From positions 6,071,501 to 6,135,500 of the forward strand of contig NZ_CP108581.1 of the NCBI RefSeq assembly GCF_036010665.1: DNA of 64,000 nt. Direction: 5' to 3'. The DNA is from Microbispora sp. NBC_01189. Lineage in GTDB: Bacteria > Actinomycetota > Actinomycetes > Streptosporangiales > Streptosporangiaceae. Below are positions 1 through 18,467 of this stretch, piece after piece (position 1 is the first letter of the stretch; each line of letters starts with the position of its first letter). The translations under genes and the position numbers were made by a program. The notes below the pieces were generated by a model. The model was not told the DNA's origin and did not search any database. It saw only the letters and a list, made by a program, of their open reading frames with translations.

Positions 1-9498
<9,498 letters not shown>

Positions 9499-9502
<4 letters not shown>

Positions 9503-11286
9503 CGCTGCGCCTCCCGGCCGTCGCCCTCGGCGAGCACGGGCTGGCGGCGCCAGGCGGCCGGGTCGCCGGTGTCTTCGGGAGCGCGGGCGCAGATCACGTA
9601 CCGGCCGGGCGCCATCGCGGAGTAGCGGCCGTTCAGCAAGCTGAGGCAGGCGCGGTGGGCCTCCCGGGGCGTACGGACCGGGCCGCCCGCGGCGACGTAG
9701 GCGGTCAGGACCGGACGGCCGTCGTCGCCCGGCTCGGCGAACACCCGGGCCGGCGCCTGCACGGCCTCGTCGACCACCGCCTGCACCTCCGGCAGTTCGA
9801 CCCAGCAGTTGTCCACCCGCAGCCACTCCGGGCCGCGGACGACCGGCGTCAGCCCGGTGATCTCGGTCATCCGGCGGAGATCGACGTCTCCGGTGGCGGC
9901 CGCGGCGAGGAGCCGGTCGATCCCGAGCAGCAGCGACTCGATCTCGGCCGCGGGGATCAGGTCGGCGTGGCCGGTGGTCAGGCCGAGCAGCGGCTCGCCG
10001 TCGGAGTCGATGACCCGCATCAGGAGCAGCACCCGGAAGTACGGCGGGATGTGCCAGCGGAGGGCGGTCCGGGAGAGCGCCTCCTGTGCCGCCTCCGGCG
10101 GCCCGGCCGGCCGCACCTCGCCGTCGAAGAAGATGTTGATGTTGGAGGCGCAGTCGCGCTGGAACAGGGTGCCCCGGCGGTCGCCGATCTCCTCCTGGAG
10201 CTCCTGGAGCAGCCTGACCTCGTACAGCCCGTGCATGGCGGCCCGGAGCGTCGCGCCGCCGGTCCGCCGGACCAGCTCGTCGAAGCTGGTGGTGCCGGCG
10301 TCGACGGCGAGCAGGCTGTCCTGCGCCAGGGTGCCGACGTAGTCGTGCATCTCCCTGCCGATCCGGTTGTTCGCCAGCGACGCGAACACCAGGTCAGAGA
10401 CGCCGGTGCGCCAGGAGAGCACCGCGCAGAACGCGGCCGACAGGACCATGGGCAGCGTGGTCTGCGTGCGCGCCGCGATGTGCGGCAGCGCGAGCCGCAG
10501 CGCCGGCGAGTCGAGCCAGCAGCCGAGCGGCTGCCCCTCGCCGCCGGAGGAGGGCACCGCGTAGTCGTGCTGCACCTCGCGCTCGTCGCCGCCGACCGGC
10601 CGGGGCATGGCGCACAGGCTCTGCGGCATCCGTGACGTCAGCTGCCGCCAGTATCGGAGGGACGCCTCGGCGCGGCGCCGGCCGCGGGCGGAGTGCTCGA
10701 CGATCGCCTGGTCGGCGGGCTGGTGCGTGAGGGGCCCGGCGTGGCGCTCGTCCGGGTCGCGGATCAGCTGGTTGAACTGCCGGACGATCACGGCCAGGCT
10801 CTCGCAGTCGACCGCCAGGTGGCTGCACGCGATGAGCACCACCCGGATGGCGCCGTCGTGCACGGCGACGGCGGCCCGGAACAGCGAGTCCGCCACGTCG
10901 TCCACGGGTGCGGCCTGGAGCGCCGCGATGAGGTCGGTGATTTCCTCGTGGGCGACGGGCGAGCCGGCGGCGGCGTCGGTCTCGTACACGTCGACGGCCA
11001 CCTGACCGGAGCCCGACACGACCTGGCGTCGCCCGTCGCCGGTGACGAAGGAGGTCCGCAGCGACTCGTGGCGCTCGACCAGGACCGCGAGGGTGTCGGT
11101 CACGTCGCGCAGGGTGGTGCCGTCCGGAACCGTGACGGCCCACTCCATCATCCGGTAGAGCCCCGCCCGGGTGTCGTCGCCGAGCCATTCGAGGGTGTTG
11201 ATCTGCCCGAGCGTCAGCGGCGCCTCCACCGCGCGTCCCCCGGCGAATTTCACGTGAATGCGTTCGGTGAATACCAGGCCACCCAT
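9499..11286 (-). CDS. Discrete NRPS condensation-domain protein with orphan adenylation C-terminal subdomain
   Basis: About 595 residues. The first ~450 resemble an NRPS condensation domain. The HHxxxDG core appears as SHLAVDC, keeping the second His (about 156) and the Asp (about 160) but not the first His or the Gly. Residues about 480-580 (WVELPEVQAVVDEA..., then an AYVAA segment and a YSAMAPGRYVI segment) match the mobile C-terminal subdomain of adenylation domains, with no A core and no carrier domain. The start was set at 11286 because AGGAGG lies just upstream; a longer frame opens at 11346. The stop overlaps the PKS start, so the two are translationally coupled. Such an enzyme would join an amine and an acyl thioester; here the partners may be the carrier-bound amino acid from the divergent operon and a polyketide chain (inference). 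Confidence 0.85.
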
Positions 11287-11498
11287 GCCGCCTCCTGAAC
11301 ACCCAGCGCTCGGGGGATCGATGAATTTCACACGGAGGGTATTCACCGGGCGGCCGGCGGCCTATTGGGGAAATCTCCACATCTGTCGCACCACCGGGCC
11401 GGCGGGCGATGGTAGGGAAAACCCCAATATCCATCCGGAGTGGCTCGGCCTAGCGTGTGCCTCGTTTGAATCCGATGACGCATGTGGAGGCACGTGTC
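11287..11498. promoter_or_regulatory. Divergent promoter region of the biosynthetic cluster with inverted repeat
   Basis: The 212-bp gap separates the leftward C-domain/PKS operon from the rightward KASIII operon. It contains TATTGGGG at 11363-11370 and its exact reverse complement CCCCAATA at 11422-11429, i.e. two oppositely oriented copies of one 8-mer about 50 bp apart, one facing each operon. The immediate flanks are also A/T-richer than the surroundings. This is what a shared regulator site for two divergent promoters would look like. The -10/-35 elements cannot be assigned with confidence. Confidence 0.5.
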
Positions 11499-12446
11499 AT
11501 GCCCACCGCCCCCGTCCCGGCCATTGAGGCGGTGCAGGGTTTCGTCCCGCGCCGGTCGGTCGCCATCGAGGAGGTGGCCGACCGGATGGGGATCAACCGG
11601 CACCAGCTCCGGCTCTTCCAGCGCGTCCACGGCCTGGCACGGCTGCCCATGGACCCCGACCTCGACCTGCTCGACCTGCTGGGCACGCCCGCCCGGGCGC
11701 TCGTCCCCACCGCGGCAGACCGGGACCGGATCCGCTACCTGATCTACGCGCACACCGCCCCGGACGTCGCTCCCGCGCACGTCAGCACCGCGCAGGAGCT
11801 CTGCCGCAGGCTGGACCTGCCCAGAGCCGAGGCGTTCGCGGTCACCCAGCAGAACTGCGCGAGCGGGCTCGCCGCTGTCGACGTCGCCGTACAGCTTCTG
11901 TCGGCGGACGGTGACACAGAGGCGCGCGCCCTCGTCGTGACCGGTGAGAAACCGACCTCGCGGATCTTCTCGGTGATCGCCAACACGACGCTGATGGGGG
12001 AGGGGTCGGCCGCCTGCCTGGTCGGCGTCGGCGGCGCCGGCCGGCGCATCCGGTCGTACGCGGTGCGGACGCGCGGTGAGTTCGCGCAGCTGTACCGGCC
12101 GCAGCCCGACGTGCTCGCGGATTTCTTCACCTCCTATACGCCGACCGTTGTCGGGATCCTCCGCCAGGCCGTTCACGAGGCGGGCCTGCGGCCGGAGGAG
12201 ATAACGATGATCGTGCCGCACAACGTGAACAACTCATCGTGGCGGAGCGTAATCCGAGAACTGGGTTTCGGGGTCGAGCGAATTTATCTCGACAATGTTC
12301 CCCGGCTCGGCCACTGTTTCGGATCGGACCCATTCATCAATCTCGCCAGCATGCGTGACGAGGGCCGGCTGCGCGACGACGGCGTCTATCTGCTCGCCGC
12401 CGTCGGCCTGGGCGCGACGTACGCCGCGATGGTGATCGGCGGATAG
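11499..12446 (+). CDS. KASIII (FabH)-like condensing enzyme
   Basis: About 315 residues, close to the usual FabH length. ATG at 11499 is preceded by GTGGAGG; an in-frame upstream start exists at 11457. Cys120 sits in QNCASGL and His241 in VPHNVN, matching the first two members of the FabH Cys-His-Asn triad. The third position, normally Asn in a GNTSAAS context, is His272 in GHCFGSDP. The enzyme probably forms or transfers an acyl group on the neighbouring ACP; the altered third residue may favour acyl transfer or another nucleophile over decarboxylative condensation (inference). First gene of the rightward operon; the next gene starts 10 bp after its stop. Confidence 0.85.
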   Translation: MPTAPVPAIEAVQGFVPRRSVAIEEVADRMGINRHQLRLFQRVHGLARLPMDPDLDLLDLLGTPARALVPTAADRDRIRYLIYAHTAPDVAPAHVSTAQELCRRLDLPRAEAFAVTQQNCASGLAAVDVAVQLLSADGDTEARALVVTGEKPTSRIFSVIANTTLMGEGSAACLVGVGGAGRRIRSYAVRTRGEFAQLYRPQPDVLADFFTSYTPTVVGILRQAVHEAGLRPEEITMIVPHNVNNSSWRSVIRELGFGVERIYLDNVPRLGHCFGSDPFINLASMRDEGRLRDDGVYLLAAVGLGATYAAMVIGG

Positions 12447-12456
12447 GGGCAACGCT

Positions 12457-13842
12457 GTGACACGTGAGAGCACCGACTACCTCCGGCGGCTGAAGACCGC
12501 GCTGACCGGGGATCCGGCCACGCCGCTGGCCTTACTGTGCAACTTCGAGGTGGAAACCCAGTGGGCGCGGCACCACGTCGGCCTGCCCGCTCCGGCGGCG
12601 GCGCCGGCTGAGGTGGTCCAGCGGATGGAGGAGCTCGGCCTCCTGCTCGCCGGGCCCGGCGACGTCATCCTCGTCAAGAACGCGCCCGACCAGGGATATC
12701 TCCGCTACCTCGGCGAGGATCTCGGGATCGGCCTCCCGTCCGTGCTCGTCCCGGAGACGACGGCCGGGGACAGGTCGACCGCGGAGGACCTGCTGAGCTC
12801 GCCGCAGGCGCTCGACCGGCTGAGCGCCCTCGGCCGCCGGGGCGCCCGGCTCATCCCGATGGGGACCTCGGAGTTCGAGGAGAAGCTGGCGGTCTCCGCC
12901 CAGGTGCCGCTGGCCGTGCCGGACGCCGCGACGTTCGAGCGGGTGAACAGCAAGATCTACAGCCGCCGCGTCACGGAGGAGCTCGGGCTGCCGCCCGTGC
13001 CCGGGTGGTGCTGCGAGACGCTCGGCGAGCTGCGCCACGCGCTCGCCCAGGCTGCCGGCCTCCCGGGGCCGGTGGTGGTCAAGGACGCGTACGGCGTCTC
13101 CGGCAAGGGGCTGGTCGTGCTCGACACCGCGGCGAAGGCCGACCGGCTCGTGCGCATCCTGGAACGGCGCGCGGCCCGCACCGGCGACGACCGCGTCGCG
13201 CTGGTGGTCGAGCACTGGATCCCCAAGCGCGCCGACCTCAACTACCAGATCACCATCGACCGCCGCGGCGGCGTGCGGCTCGACTTCGTCAAGCAGGCGC
13301 TGACCGAGCGCGGCGTCCACCAGGGGCACCTCATGCCCGCCGACCTGAGCGACGACCAGCACGCGCTGCTGCGCCGCGCCGCCGAGGAGGTGGGCGGCCG
13401 GCTGGCCGCCGACGGGTTCTTCGGGGTGGCGGGCATCGACGCCATCGTCGCGGACGACGAACGGGTCTACCCCGTCCTGGAGATCAACGCCAGGTTCAAC
13501 ATGTCGACCTACCAGGGCGGGATGACCGAGCGCTTCCTCGCCCCCGGTCACGTCGCCCTCGCCCGGCACTATCCGGTGCGGTCCGCGGCGCCGCTCGTCT
13601 TCGACGACCTGCGCCGGGTCCTCGGCCCGCTGCTGTTCCCGGCGTCCGGCGGCCGGGCGATCGTCACCTGCTTCGGCACGGTGAACATCGGCACCGGCAA
13701 CGCCGGCACCGGTGACGGCACACCGCACCAGGGACGGCTCTACACCCTGCTCACCGCTCCTGACCACGACCGGCTGACCGCGCTCGACGGGGCCGTACGG
13801 GCCGCTCTCGCCGACGTGATCCAGCCCAGGGAGAACTCATGA
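12457..13842 (+). CDS. ATP-grasp amino acid-ACP ligase, BtrJ-like
   Basis: 461 residues with the layout of an ATP-grasp carboxylate-amine/thiol ligase: an N-terminal pre-ATP-grasp part (LLCNFEVE near residue 28), a nucleotide-binding Lys region (VVVKDAYGVSGKG, about 206-218) and the metal-binding VLEINARFNMS stretch (about 345). In butirosin biosynthesis BtrJ is an ATP-grasp enzyme that attaches L-glutamate to the ACP BtrI. Here the next two genes are a BtrK-type decarboxylase and an ACP, so the same loading step is the best guess, with glutamate as likely but unproven substrate. Translation starts at GTG; its stop overlaps the next ATG (ATGA). Confidence 0.8.
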   Translation: MTRESTDYLRRLKTALTGDPATPLALLCNFEVETQWARHHVGLPAPAAAPAEVVQRMEELGLLLAGPGDVILVKNAPDQGYLRYLGEDLGIGLPSVLVPETTAGDRSTAEDLLSSPQALDRLSALGRRGARLIPMGTSEFEEKLAVSAQVPLAVPDAATFERVNSKIYSRRVTEELGLPPVPGWCCETLGELRHALAQAAGLPGPVVVKDAYGVSGKGLVVLDTAAKADRLVRILERRAARTGDDRVALVVEHWIPKRADLNYQITIDRRGGVRLDFVKQALTERGVHQGHLMPADLSDDQHALLRRAAEEVGGRLAADGFFGVAGIDAIVADDERVYPVLEINARFNMSTYQGGMTERFLAPGHVALARHYPVRSAAPLVFDDLRRVLGPLLFPASGGRAIVTCFGTVNIGTGNAGTGDGTPHQGRLYTLLTAPDHDRLTALDGAVRAALADVIQPRENS

Positions 13843-15119
13843 CCGACGCGTACGCCGTGCAGGGCATTCCGATCGCCGATCTCGCCGACCGGTTCGGCAC
13901 CCCTCTGTACATCTACGACGCCGATGTGCTGGCCGACACCTACACGGAGCTCCGGCGGCGCCTCCACCCCGCCGTCGACATCTTCTACTCGGCCAAGGCC
14001 AACCCGAACGTCAGCGTCTGCTCCGTCATGCGGTCGCTCGGCGCCGGCCTCGAGGTGTCCTCGATGGCGGAGCTCGCCACGGCGCGGTGGGCCGGTGCGG
14101 CGCCTGACGACGTCATCTTCCTCGGGCCGGGCAAGTCCGAGGGCGAACTGCGGGCCTGCCTGGAGGGCGGCATCGCGGCCGTCGTCTGCGAGTCGCTCGA
14201 GGAACTGGCCGCGCTCGACCGGCTCGGCGGGCCGGGGAGCCGCGCCCTGCTGCGGGTCAACCCGGCGTTCACCACCAAGGGGGCCCGCCTGGCGATGGGC
14301 GGCAAGCCCCGGCAGTTCGGCATCGACCACGAACTGCTGCTGGAGAGCGCGTCGTCGCTGCGCGCGCTGCGCAACGTGCGCGTCACCGGGATCCACGCGT
14401 ACATGGGCACCCGCATTCTCGACGAGGACGGCGTCGTCCAGAACACCGCCGGCATCCTCGCCGCGGCGCGCGAGCTGAGCGCGACGCTCGGCTTCCCGCT
14501 CGAAACCGTCGACATCGGCGGAGGGCTCGGCATCGCGTACTTCGAGAACGAGAAGGACCTCGATCTCGACCGGCTGACCGACGGGGTCAACGCGGTCGTC
14601 GCGGAGTTCGCGGCGGAACACCCGGGCTGCCGGGTGATCATGGAGCTCGGCCGCTACCTCGCGGGCCGCTGCGGCACGTACGTCGTCCGGGCGCGGTACG
14701 TGAAGCAGTCGAAGGGGGAGTGGTTCGTCGTCACCGACGGCGGGATGAACCACCACATGGCCGCCGTCGGGGTGGGCAGCTTCGTCAAGCGCAACTTCCC
14801 CATCCGGTCGATCGACCACCCAGGGGAGCTCGCCGACCGCCGCTACACCATCACCGGTCCGCTCTGCACCCCAGACGACGTGCTCGGCCGCAAGGTGGCC
14901 CTGCCCGAGGTGCGGCCCGGCGACCTGATCGGGGTCGAGCGCTCGGGCGCCTACGGTCCCACCTCGTCCCCGGTGCTGTTCCTCAGCCACGGATACCCGG
15001 CGGAGATCCTCGTCTCCGGCGGCACCGCGCATCTCGTCCGGCACCGCGACACCGTCGAAGACCTGCTGGGCAGGCAGATCCTCGTCGACCGGCCGGTCGC
15101 AGAGCCTGTCGCGCAGTGA
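13839..15119 (+). CDS. PLP-dependent fold-III decarboxylase, BtrK/LysA-like
   Basis: 426 residues of the alanine-racemase/DAP-decarboxylase fold. Visible motifs: Lys53 in YSAKANPN (PLP Schiff base), GGGLG (phosphate binding), MELGRYLAG, Cys343 in LCTPDDVLG (the active-site Cys of the partner subunit) and GAYGPTSSP. The VTDGGMNHH stretch is typical of the subgroup that decarboxylates carrier-bound amino acids, such as BtrK, which turns glutamyl-ACP into 4-aminobutyryl-ACP. It overlaps the ATP-grasp gene by 4 bp, and an ACP gene follows 31 bp downstream. This arrangement argues for a carrier-bound substrate rather than free diaminopimelate. Confidence 0.85.
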   Translation: MTDAYAVQGIPIADLADRFGTPLYIYDADVLADTYTELRRRLHPAVDIFYSAKANPNVSVCSVMRSLGAGLEVSSMAELATARWAGAAPDDVIFLGPGKSEGELRACLEGGIAAVVCESLEELAALDRLGGPGSRALLRVNPAFTTKGARLAMGGKPRQFGIDHELLLESASSLRALRNVRVTGIHAYMGTRILDEDGVVQNTAGILAAARELSATLGFPLETVDIGGGLGIAYFENEKDLDLDRLTDGVNAVVAEFAAEHPGCRVIMELGRYLAGRCGTYVVRARYVKQSKGEWFVVTDGGMNHHMAAVGVGSFVKRNFPIRSIDHPGELADRRYTITGPLCTPDDVLGRKVALPEVRPGDLIGVERSGAYGPTSSPVLFLSHGYPAEILVSGGTAHLVRHRDTVEDLLGRQILVDRPVAEPVAQ

Positions 15120-15150
15120 GCAGTTCCACAGTGAGAAGGGAAAACGGGTA

Positions 15151-15423
15151 ATGAACCGATCCGAGATCGTGACAGCAGTCGTCCGGGCCGTCGGCGAGGT
15201 GCTCCAGCGGGACGTGCCCGACGTGACGGAGGACACCCGGCTGTTCGACGACCTCCAGCTCGACTCCACGTCGATCCTCGAACTGCTCATGGCGGTCGAG
15301 GACACGATGGACGTCGAGATCGACCCCGAGGGTCTCGACATGGACAGCTTCCGCACCATCGGCACCCTGGTCGACTACCTCCAGGGGCTCGTGGACCTGG
15401 TCCCCACCGGCAACGCCGGCTGA
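15151..15423 (+). CDS. Discrete acyl carrier protein, BtrI-like role
   Basis: 90 residues, the normal size of a stand-alone ACP. The phosphopantetheine site is Ser39 in LDSTSI, followed by the acidic helix (VEDTMDVEID). AGAAGGGA lies upstream of the ATG. Located right behind the ATP-grasp and PLP-decarboxylase genes, it is the probable carrier on which the amino acid is loaded and decarboxylated; the AcpS-type transferase four genes downstream probably activates it. Confidence 0.92.
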   Translation: MNRSEIVTAVVRAVGEVLQRDVPDVTEDTRLFDDLQLDSTSILELLMAVEDTMDVEIDPEGLDMDSFRTIGTLVDYLQGLVDLVPTGNAG

Positions 15424-15432
15424 CGCACGGCC

Positions 15433-16293
15433 ATGGCCCTGTCACTGGAGACCGCGGTCGCCTACGTGCCGCACGCCACCCGTCCGTGCCACTTCGAACC
15501 CGACATCGCCGAGTTCAACGAGGGCGTGCTCGCTCCGTACGGGATGCGTTTCGACACGTCGTTCGCGGCGGGCGGGAGCAACGCGACCTTCCTGGAGCTC
15601 GCCGAGGGGGTGCTGCGGGCGGCCCCCGGCCCGCTGCCCGGCCCGGACCTGCTGATCGTCGCCTACGCGTTGCCCGACCCGCACGCGCCGGAGAAGACCC
15701 TGGCGGCGCACCTCGGTCACGTGCTCGGTGACCGGTCCATGAGTTTCGCGGTCTCCGAGCAGGGGCTCGGCGCGCCGTTCACGGCACTACGGATCGCCGG
15801 CGCCTATCTGCGGTCCGGCCGCTGCCACAGCGCCGCCGTGGTGATCGTCGAGCAGACGACGTACCCCTACCCGGAGCCGTTCGTCCAGGACGGCGACCTG
15901 GTGGACTCGGCGGTGCTGCTCGTGCTCGGCGCCGCGGGCGGCTGGGAGCTGGCCGGGCTCGCCTCGGCCGGGCCGGGCCGGGACCTCGCCGCCCTGCTCG
16001 ACGAGCCGCCGGGGCTGCCGGAGGGCGCCGATCCCGGGGAGCGGCTGGTGGTGACCGGTTCGTGGGCCGAGGCCGCCGACACGGGCCCGGCCGGGCCGAA
16101 GGCCCACCAGGCGCCGCCCGGCTCCTACTGCACCGGCGTCTGGCTGGAGTTCGCCAGGCACCACGCCGAATGGGGCGCCTCCTACCGGACGGTCGTGCTC
16201 GGCGACACCGATCCGCGCACCGGGATCAGTCACGTCGCCACGTTCACCCGCCGCGAGGCCGCCGCCGACGTCCCCCGGGGAGAGCGCCGATGA
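15433..16293 (+). CDS. KAS-like thiolase-fold protein lacking the active-site Cys
   Basis: 286 residues with the N-terminal half of a KASIII/thiolase fold: a nucleophile-elbow-like segment (VSEQGLGAPFTALRIAGAY) followed by a surface-strand segment (RCHSAAVVIVEQTT). Where the upstream KASIII has Cys, this protein has a non-nucleophilic residue, and no FabH-type HNxN or GN motif is recognisable in its shortened C-terminal half. It is therefore unlikely to condense on its own. It may be the non-catalytic partner of the KASIII at 11499, in the manner of the chain-length-factor subunit of type II KS pairs, or a dehydratase/decarboxylase accessory. Stop overlaps the next start (ATGA). Confidence 0.6.
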   Translation: MALSLETAVAYVPHATRPCHFEPDIAEFNEGVLAPYGMRFDTSFAAGGSNATFLELAEGVLRAAPGPLPGPDLLIVAYALPDPHAPEKTLAAHLGHVLGDRSMSFAVSEQGLGAPFTALRIAGAYLRSGRCHSAAVVIVEQTTYPYPEPFVQDGDLVDSAVLLVLGAAGGWELAGLASAGPGRDLAALLDEPPGLPEGADPGERLVVTGSWAEAADTGPAGPKAHQAPPGSYCTGVWLEFARHHAEWGASYRTVVLGDTDPRTGISHVATFTRREAAADVPRGERR

Positions 16294-16874
16294 CGACAGC
16301 CGTTCTCGGAAGTTATCCGTCCCTGCTCGACGCCCTGCACGCCGACGTGACGTCCGGCGGGTTCGTCGCGTCGCCGTCCGGATGCGTTCTCGCGTCGGCG
16401 GAGGCGCTCGGCGTGGCCGGGGCGGGGCGCTTCGGCCGTTTCGGGCTCGCGTGCGTGCCCGTGTCCGCCGGCAGCGCCCACGACGACGCGACGGCCGCCC
16501 GGTTCGCCGAGGGGCTGCTCGCCCTGCAGCACATGGTGCTCCGCGGGACGCTGGCGCACACGATCACCCGCCTGGGCGAACGGGTCAGCGAGGGCACCAG
16601 CCTGCTGGCGCGGCCACAGCTCCAGGCCGACCTGGCCGACGTCGCGATGGAGTTGCAGGAGGAGGCGGCGGAACCGGAGGAGGGGGCCGGCCGTGACGTC
16701 CGCTGGGCCCGCCACCGGCGCCTGACCCGCACGGGCCGGGTCCTGCTCCGCCTCCTCGGCGGTTACAGCATGCTCGCCGAGGGGCCCGGCGCCGACCTCT
16801 ACCTGGCCGAGGTGGCGGGCAACGTCTACCTCCAGCCCGGCCCGGACCACCGCGCGGAGGACCACCATGCCTGA
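16290..16874 (+). CDS. Acyl-CoA dehydrogenase C-terminal-bundle-like protein (split subunit)
   Basis: 194 residues, about half an acyl-CoA dehydrogenase. The sequence resembles the C-terminal helical bundle: a helix with LQHMVLRGTLAHTITRLGERVSEG, then a second helical part ending GPGADLYLAEVAGNVYL. The N-terminal and beta domains that bind most of the FAD are absent, and no EGT-type catalytic Glu is seen. It overlaps both neighbours (ATGA upstream, 8 bp downstream with the complete dehydrogenase), which suggests the two form a hetero-oligomer in which this subunit is structural. The family assignment rests on segment similarity and is tentative. Confidence 0.55.
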   Translation: MTTAVLGSYPSLLDALHADVTSGGFVASPSGCVLASAEALGVAGAGRFGRFGLACVPVSAGSAHDDATAARFAEGLLALQHMVLRGTLAHTITRLGERVSEGTSLLARPQLQADLADVAMELQEEAAEPEEGAGRDVRWARHRRLTRTGRVLLRLLGGYSMLAEGPGADLYLAEVAGNVYLQPGPDHRAEDHHA

Positions 16875-18096
16875 GTTCGCGCCGTACGCCCTGGACACGC
16901 GCGGCGAGCGGATGGACGCGCTCGAACAATACTTCCGGGAGGCCGCGCGGGAGCTGCGCGAACCGGGCGCGGCGCTCGACGCCGACCCGGACGCCGTTCA
17001 CCGCTTCCTCCACCTGCCCGCCGTACGGCTCCAGCAGCACATGCTCACCCCGGCCCGGTTCGCCCGGCACGACGACGTCCTGCCGTCGTTCGTGCCCGCG
17101 GAGGCCTCGTGCGCCGAGTGGATCCTCGCGGCGGAGTGGCTCGCGTACGGCGATCCGGGCATGACGCTGGCCAGCCCGGGGCCCGCCCTGTCGACGGTGG
17201 TCCTGCGGGCCCTCGCCGACGAGGCGCAGCAGGACTGGTTCTTCGGCCGGACCTCCGACTGGCCCACCTGGGCCTTCTTCGCGCTGACCGAACCGGAGAA
17301 GGGCTCGGCGGCGACCGAGCTCACGGCCCGCCTGGACGCCGACCCCTCCGGCGACGGCTGGGTGCTGAACGGCGAGAAGATGTACATCGGCAACGGCGCG
17401 CACGCGCGGGTCGGCGTGGTGTTCTGCCGCCGGGCCCCGGGACCGTGGGGCATCGAGGCGGTCATGGTGGACACCGGCGATCCCGGCTTCCACGCCGAGA
17501 CGCTTCCGCTCATCGGGCTCCGCGGCGCGCGGATCAGCCGGTTGCGCTTCGACGGGATGCGCATCCCGCCCGAGCGGGTGCTCGGCCGCCACCGGCCGCG
17601 CAGCCGGCGCGGGCTGCAGGGAGCGCTGCAGGCGATGCTGTGGTTCCGGCCCAGCGTCGCCGCGTTCGCCCTGGGCGTCGGCCGGGCGGCCTGCGACTAC
17701 GTGCTGGCGCAGCGTCCCGCGCTCGCGGGCGCCGGCCGCGCCGAGGTCGACACCATGATCGACCGGCTGAACCGGCTGCGCCGCCTCCTCCGCGACGTCG
17801 CGGCGGAGATCGACGCCGGTTCGCCCAACACCTTCCGGGTCAGCGGCGTCAAGATGCGCGCCGCGCGCCTCGCCGAGGACGCCACCCTGCTGGCCGCCCG
17901 GCTGCTCGGCCCGGCGTCGCTGGTCGAGCATCCCTGGCTGGACAAGGTGTATCGGGACGTGCGGGCCTTCGAGTTCATGGAGGGCACCGGCAACATCCAC
18001 CGCCGCGGCGTCTTCCAGGGGCTGTTGCGAGACGACTATTTCACCTCGCGCGACCGGGACGTCCGCCCCGGCCGCGTGGCCGAAGGGGTGGTCTGA
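16867..18096 (+). CDS. Acyl-CoA (acyl-ACP) dehydrogenase
   Basis: 409 residues, full length for the family. FFALTEPEKGS matches the flavin-contacting (A/L)MTEPxxGS motif; GWVLNGEKMYIGNGAHA is the usual middle beta-domain signature; Glu372 in FEFMEGTGNIHR is in the position of the alpha-proton-abstracting base of this superfamily. It would introduce an alpha,beta double bond in an acyl thioester. Given the operon, the substrate may be the carrier-bound amino-acyl (e.g. 4-aminobutyryl) chain (inference). The TGA overlaps the ATG of the AcpS-type gene (TGATG). Confidence 0.85.
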   Translation: MPEFAPYALDTRGERMDALEQYFREAARELREPGAALDADPDAVHRFLHLPAVRLQQHMLTPARFARHDDVLPSFVPAEASCAEWILAAEWLAYGDPGMTLASPGPALSTVVLRALADEAQQDWFFGRTSDWPTWAFFALTEPEKGSAATELTARLDADPSGDGWVLNGEKMYIGNGAHARVGVVFCRRAPGPWGIEAVMVDTGDPGFHAETLPLIGLRGARISRLRFDGMRIPPERVLGRHRPRSRRGLQGALQAMLWFRPSVAAFALGVGRAACDYVLAQRPALAGAGRAEVDTMIDRLNRLRRLLRDVAAEIDAGSPNTFRVSGVKMRAARLAEDATLLAARLLGPASLVEHPWLDKVYRDVRAFEFMEGTGNIHRRGVFQGLLRDDYFTSRDRDVRPGRVAEGVV

Positions 18097-18467
18097 TGCG
18101 TGTCGGTGTCGACCTGATGTCCATCGGCGAGCTGGAGCGGCTGCGCGCGCGCCGCTGGTTCGACGACTACGCGTTCGCCCCCGTCGAGCTCGCGGCCGCC
18201 GAGGGCCTCTCGGAGGAGCGCGCCAGAGAGTTCCTGGCCGGCCGGTTCGCCGCCAAGGAGGCCGTGCTGAAGGTGTTCCGGATGGGCCTGTTCCAGGGCG
18301 TCGCGCCGCGCGAGATCGTGGTCGCCCGCGCCTCCTCCGGAGCCCCCGAGGTCACGCTGGAGGGCGCCGCCCGCACGGCCGCCGACGCCGCCGGAGTCCG
18401 GGGCGTCGACGTCTCCATCACACACAAGGGTGACCTTGTCGTCGCGGTCGCGGCGGCCTGGTCGTGA
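18096..18467 (+). CDS. AcpS-type 4'-phosphopantetheinyl transferase
   Basis: 123 residues. VGVDLMSI at the N-terminus and FLAGRFAAKEAVLKVF (about 48-63) are the two hallmark motifs of holo-ACP synthases (Mg2+/CoA-binding Asp and the catalytic Glu-Lys region). It converts apo-ACP to holo-ACP using CoA. Its position in the operon points to the discrete ACP and the PKS ACPs as substrates. The stop overlaps the GTG start of the ABC transporter ATPase. Confidence 0.92.
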   Translation: MRVGVDLMSIGELERLRARRWFDDYAFAPVELAAAEGLSEERAREFLAGRFAAKEAVLKVFRMGLFQGVAPREIVVARASSGAPEVTLEGAARTAADAAGVRGVDVSITHKGDLVVAVAAAWS

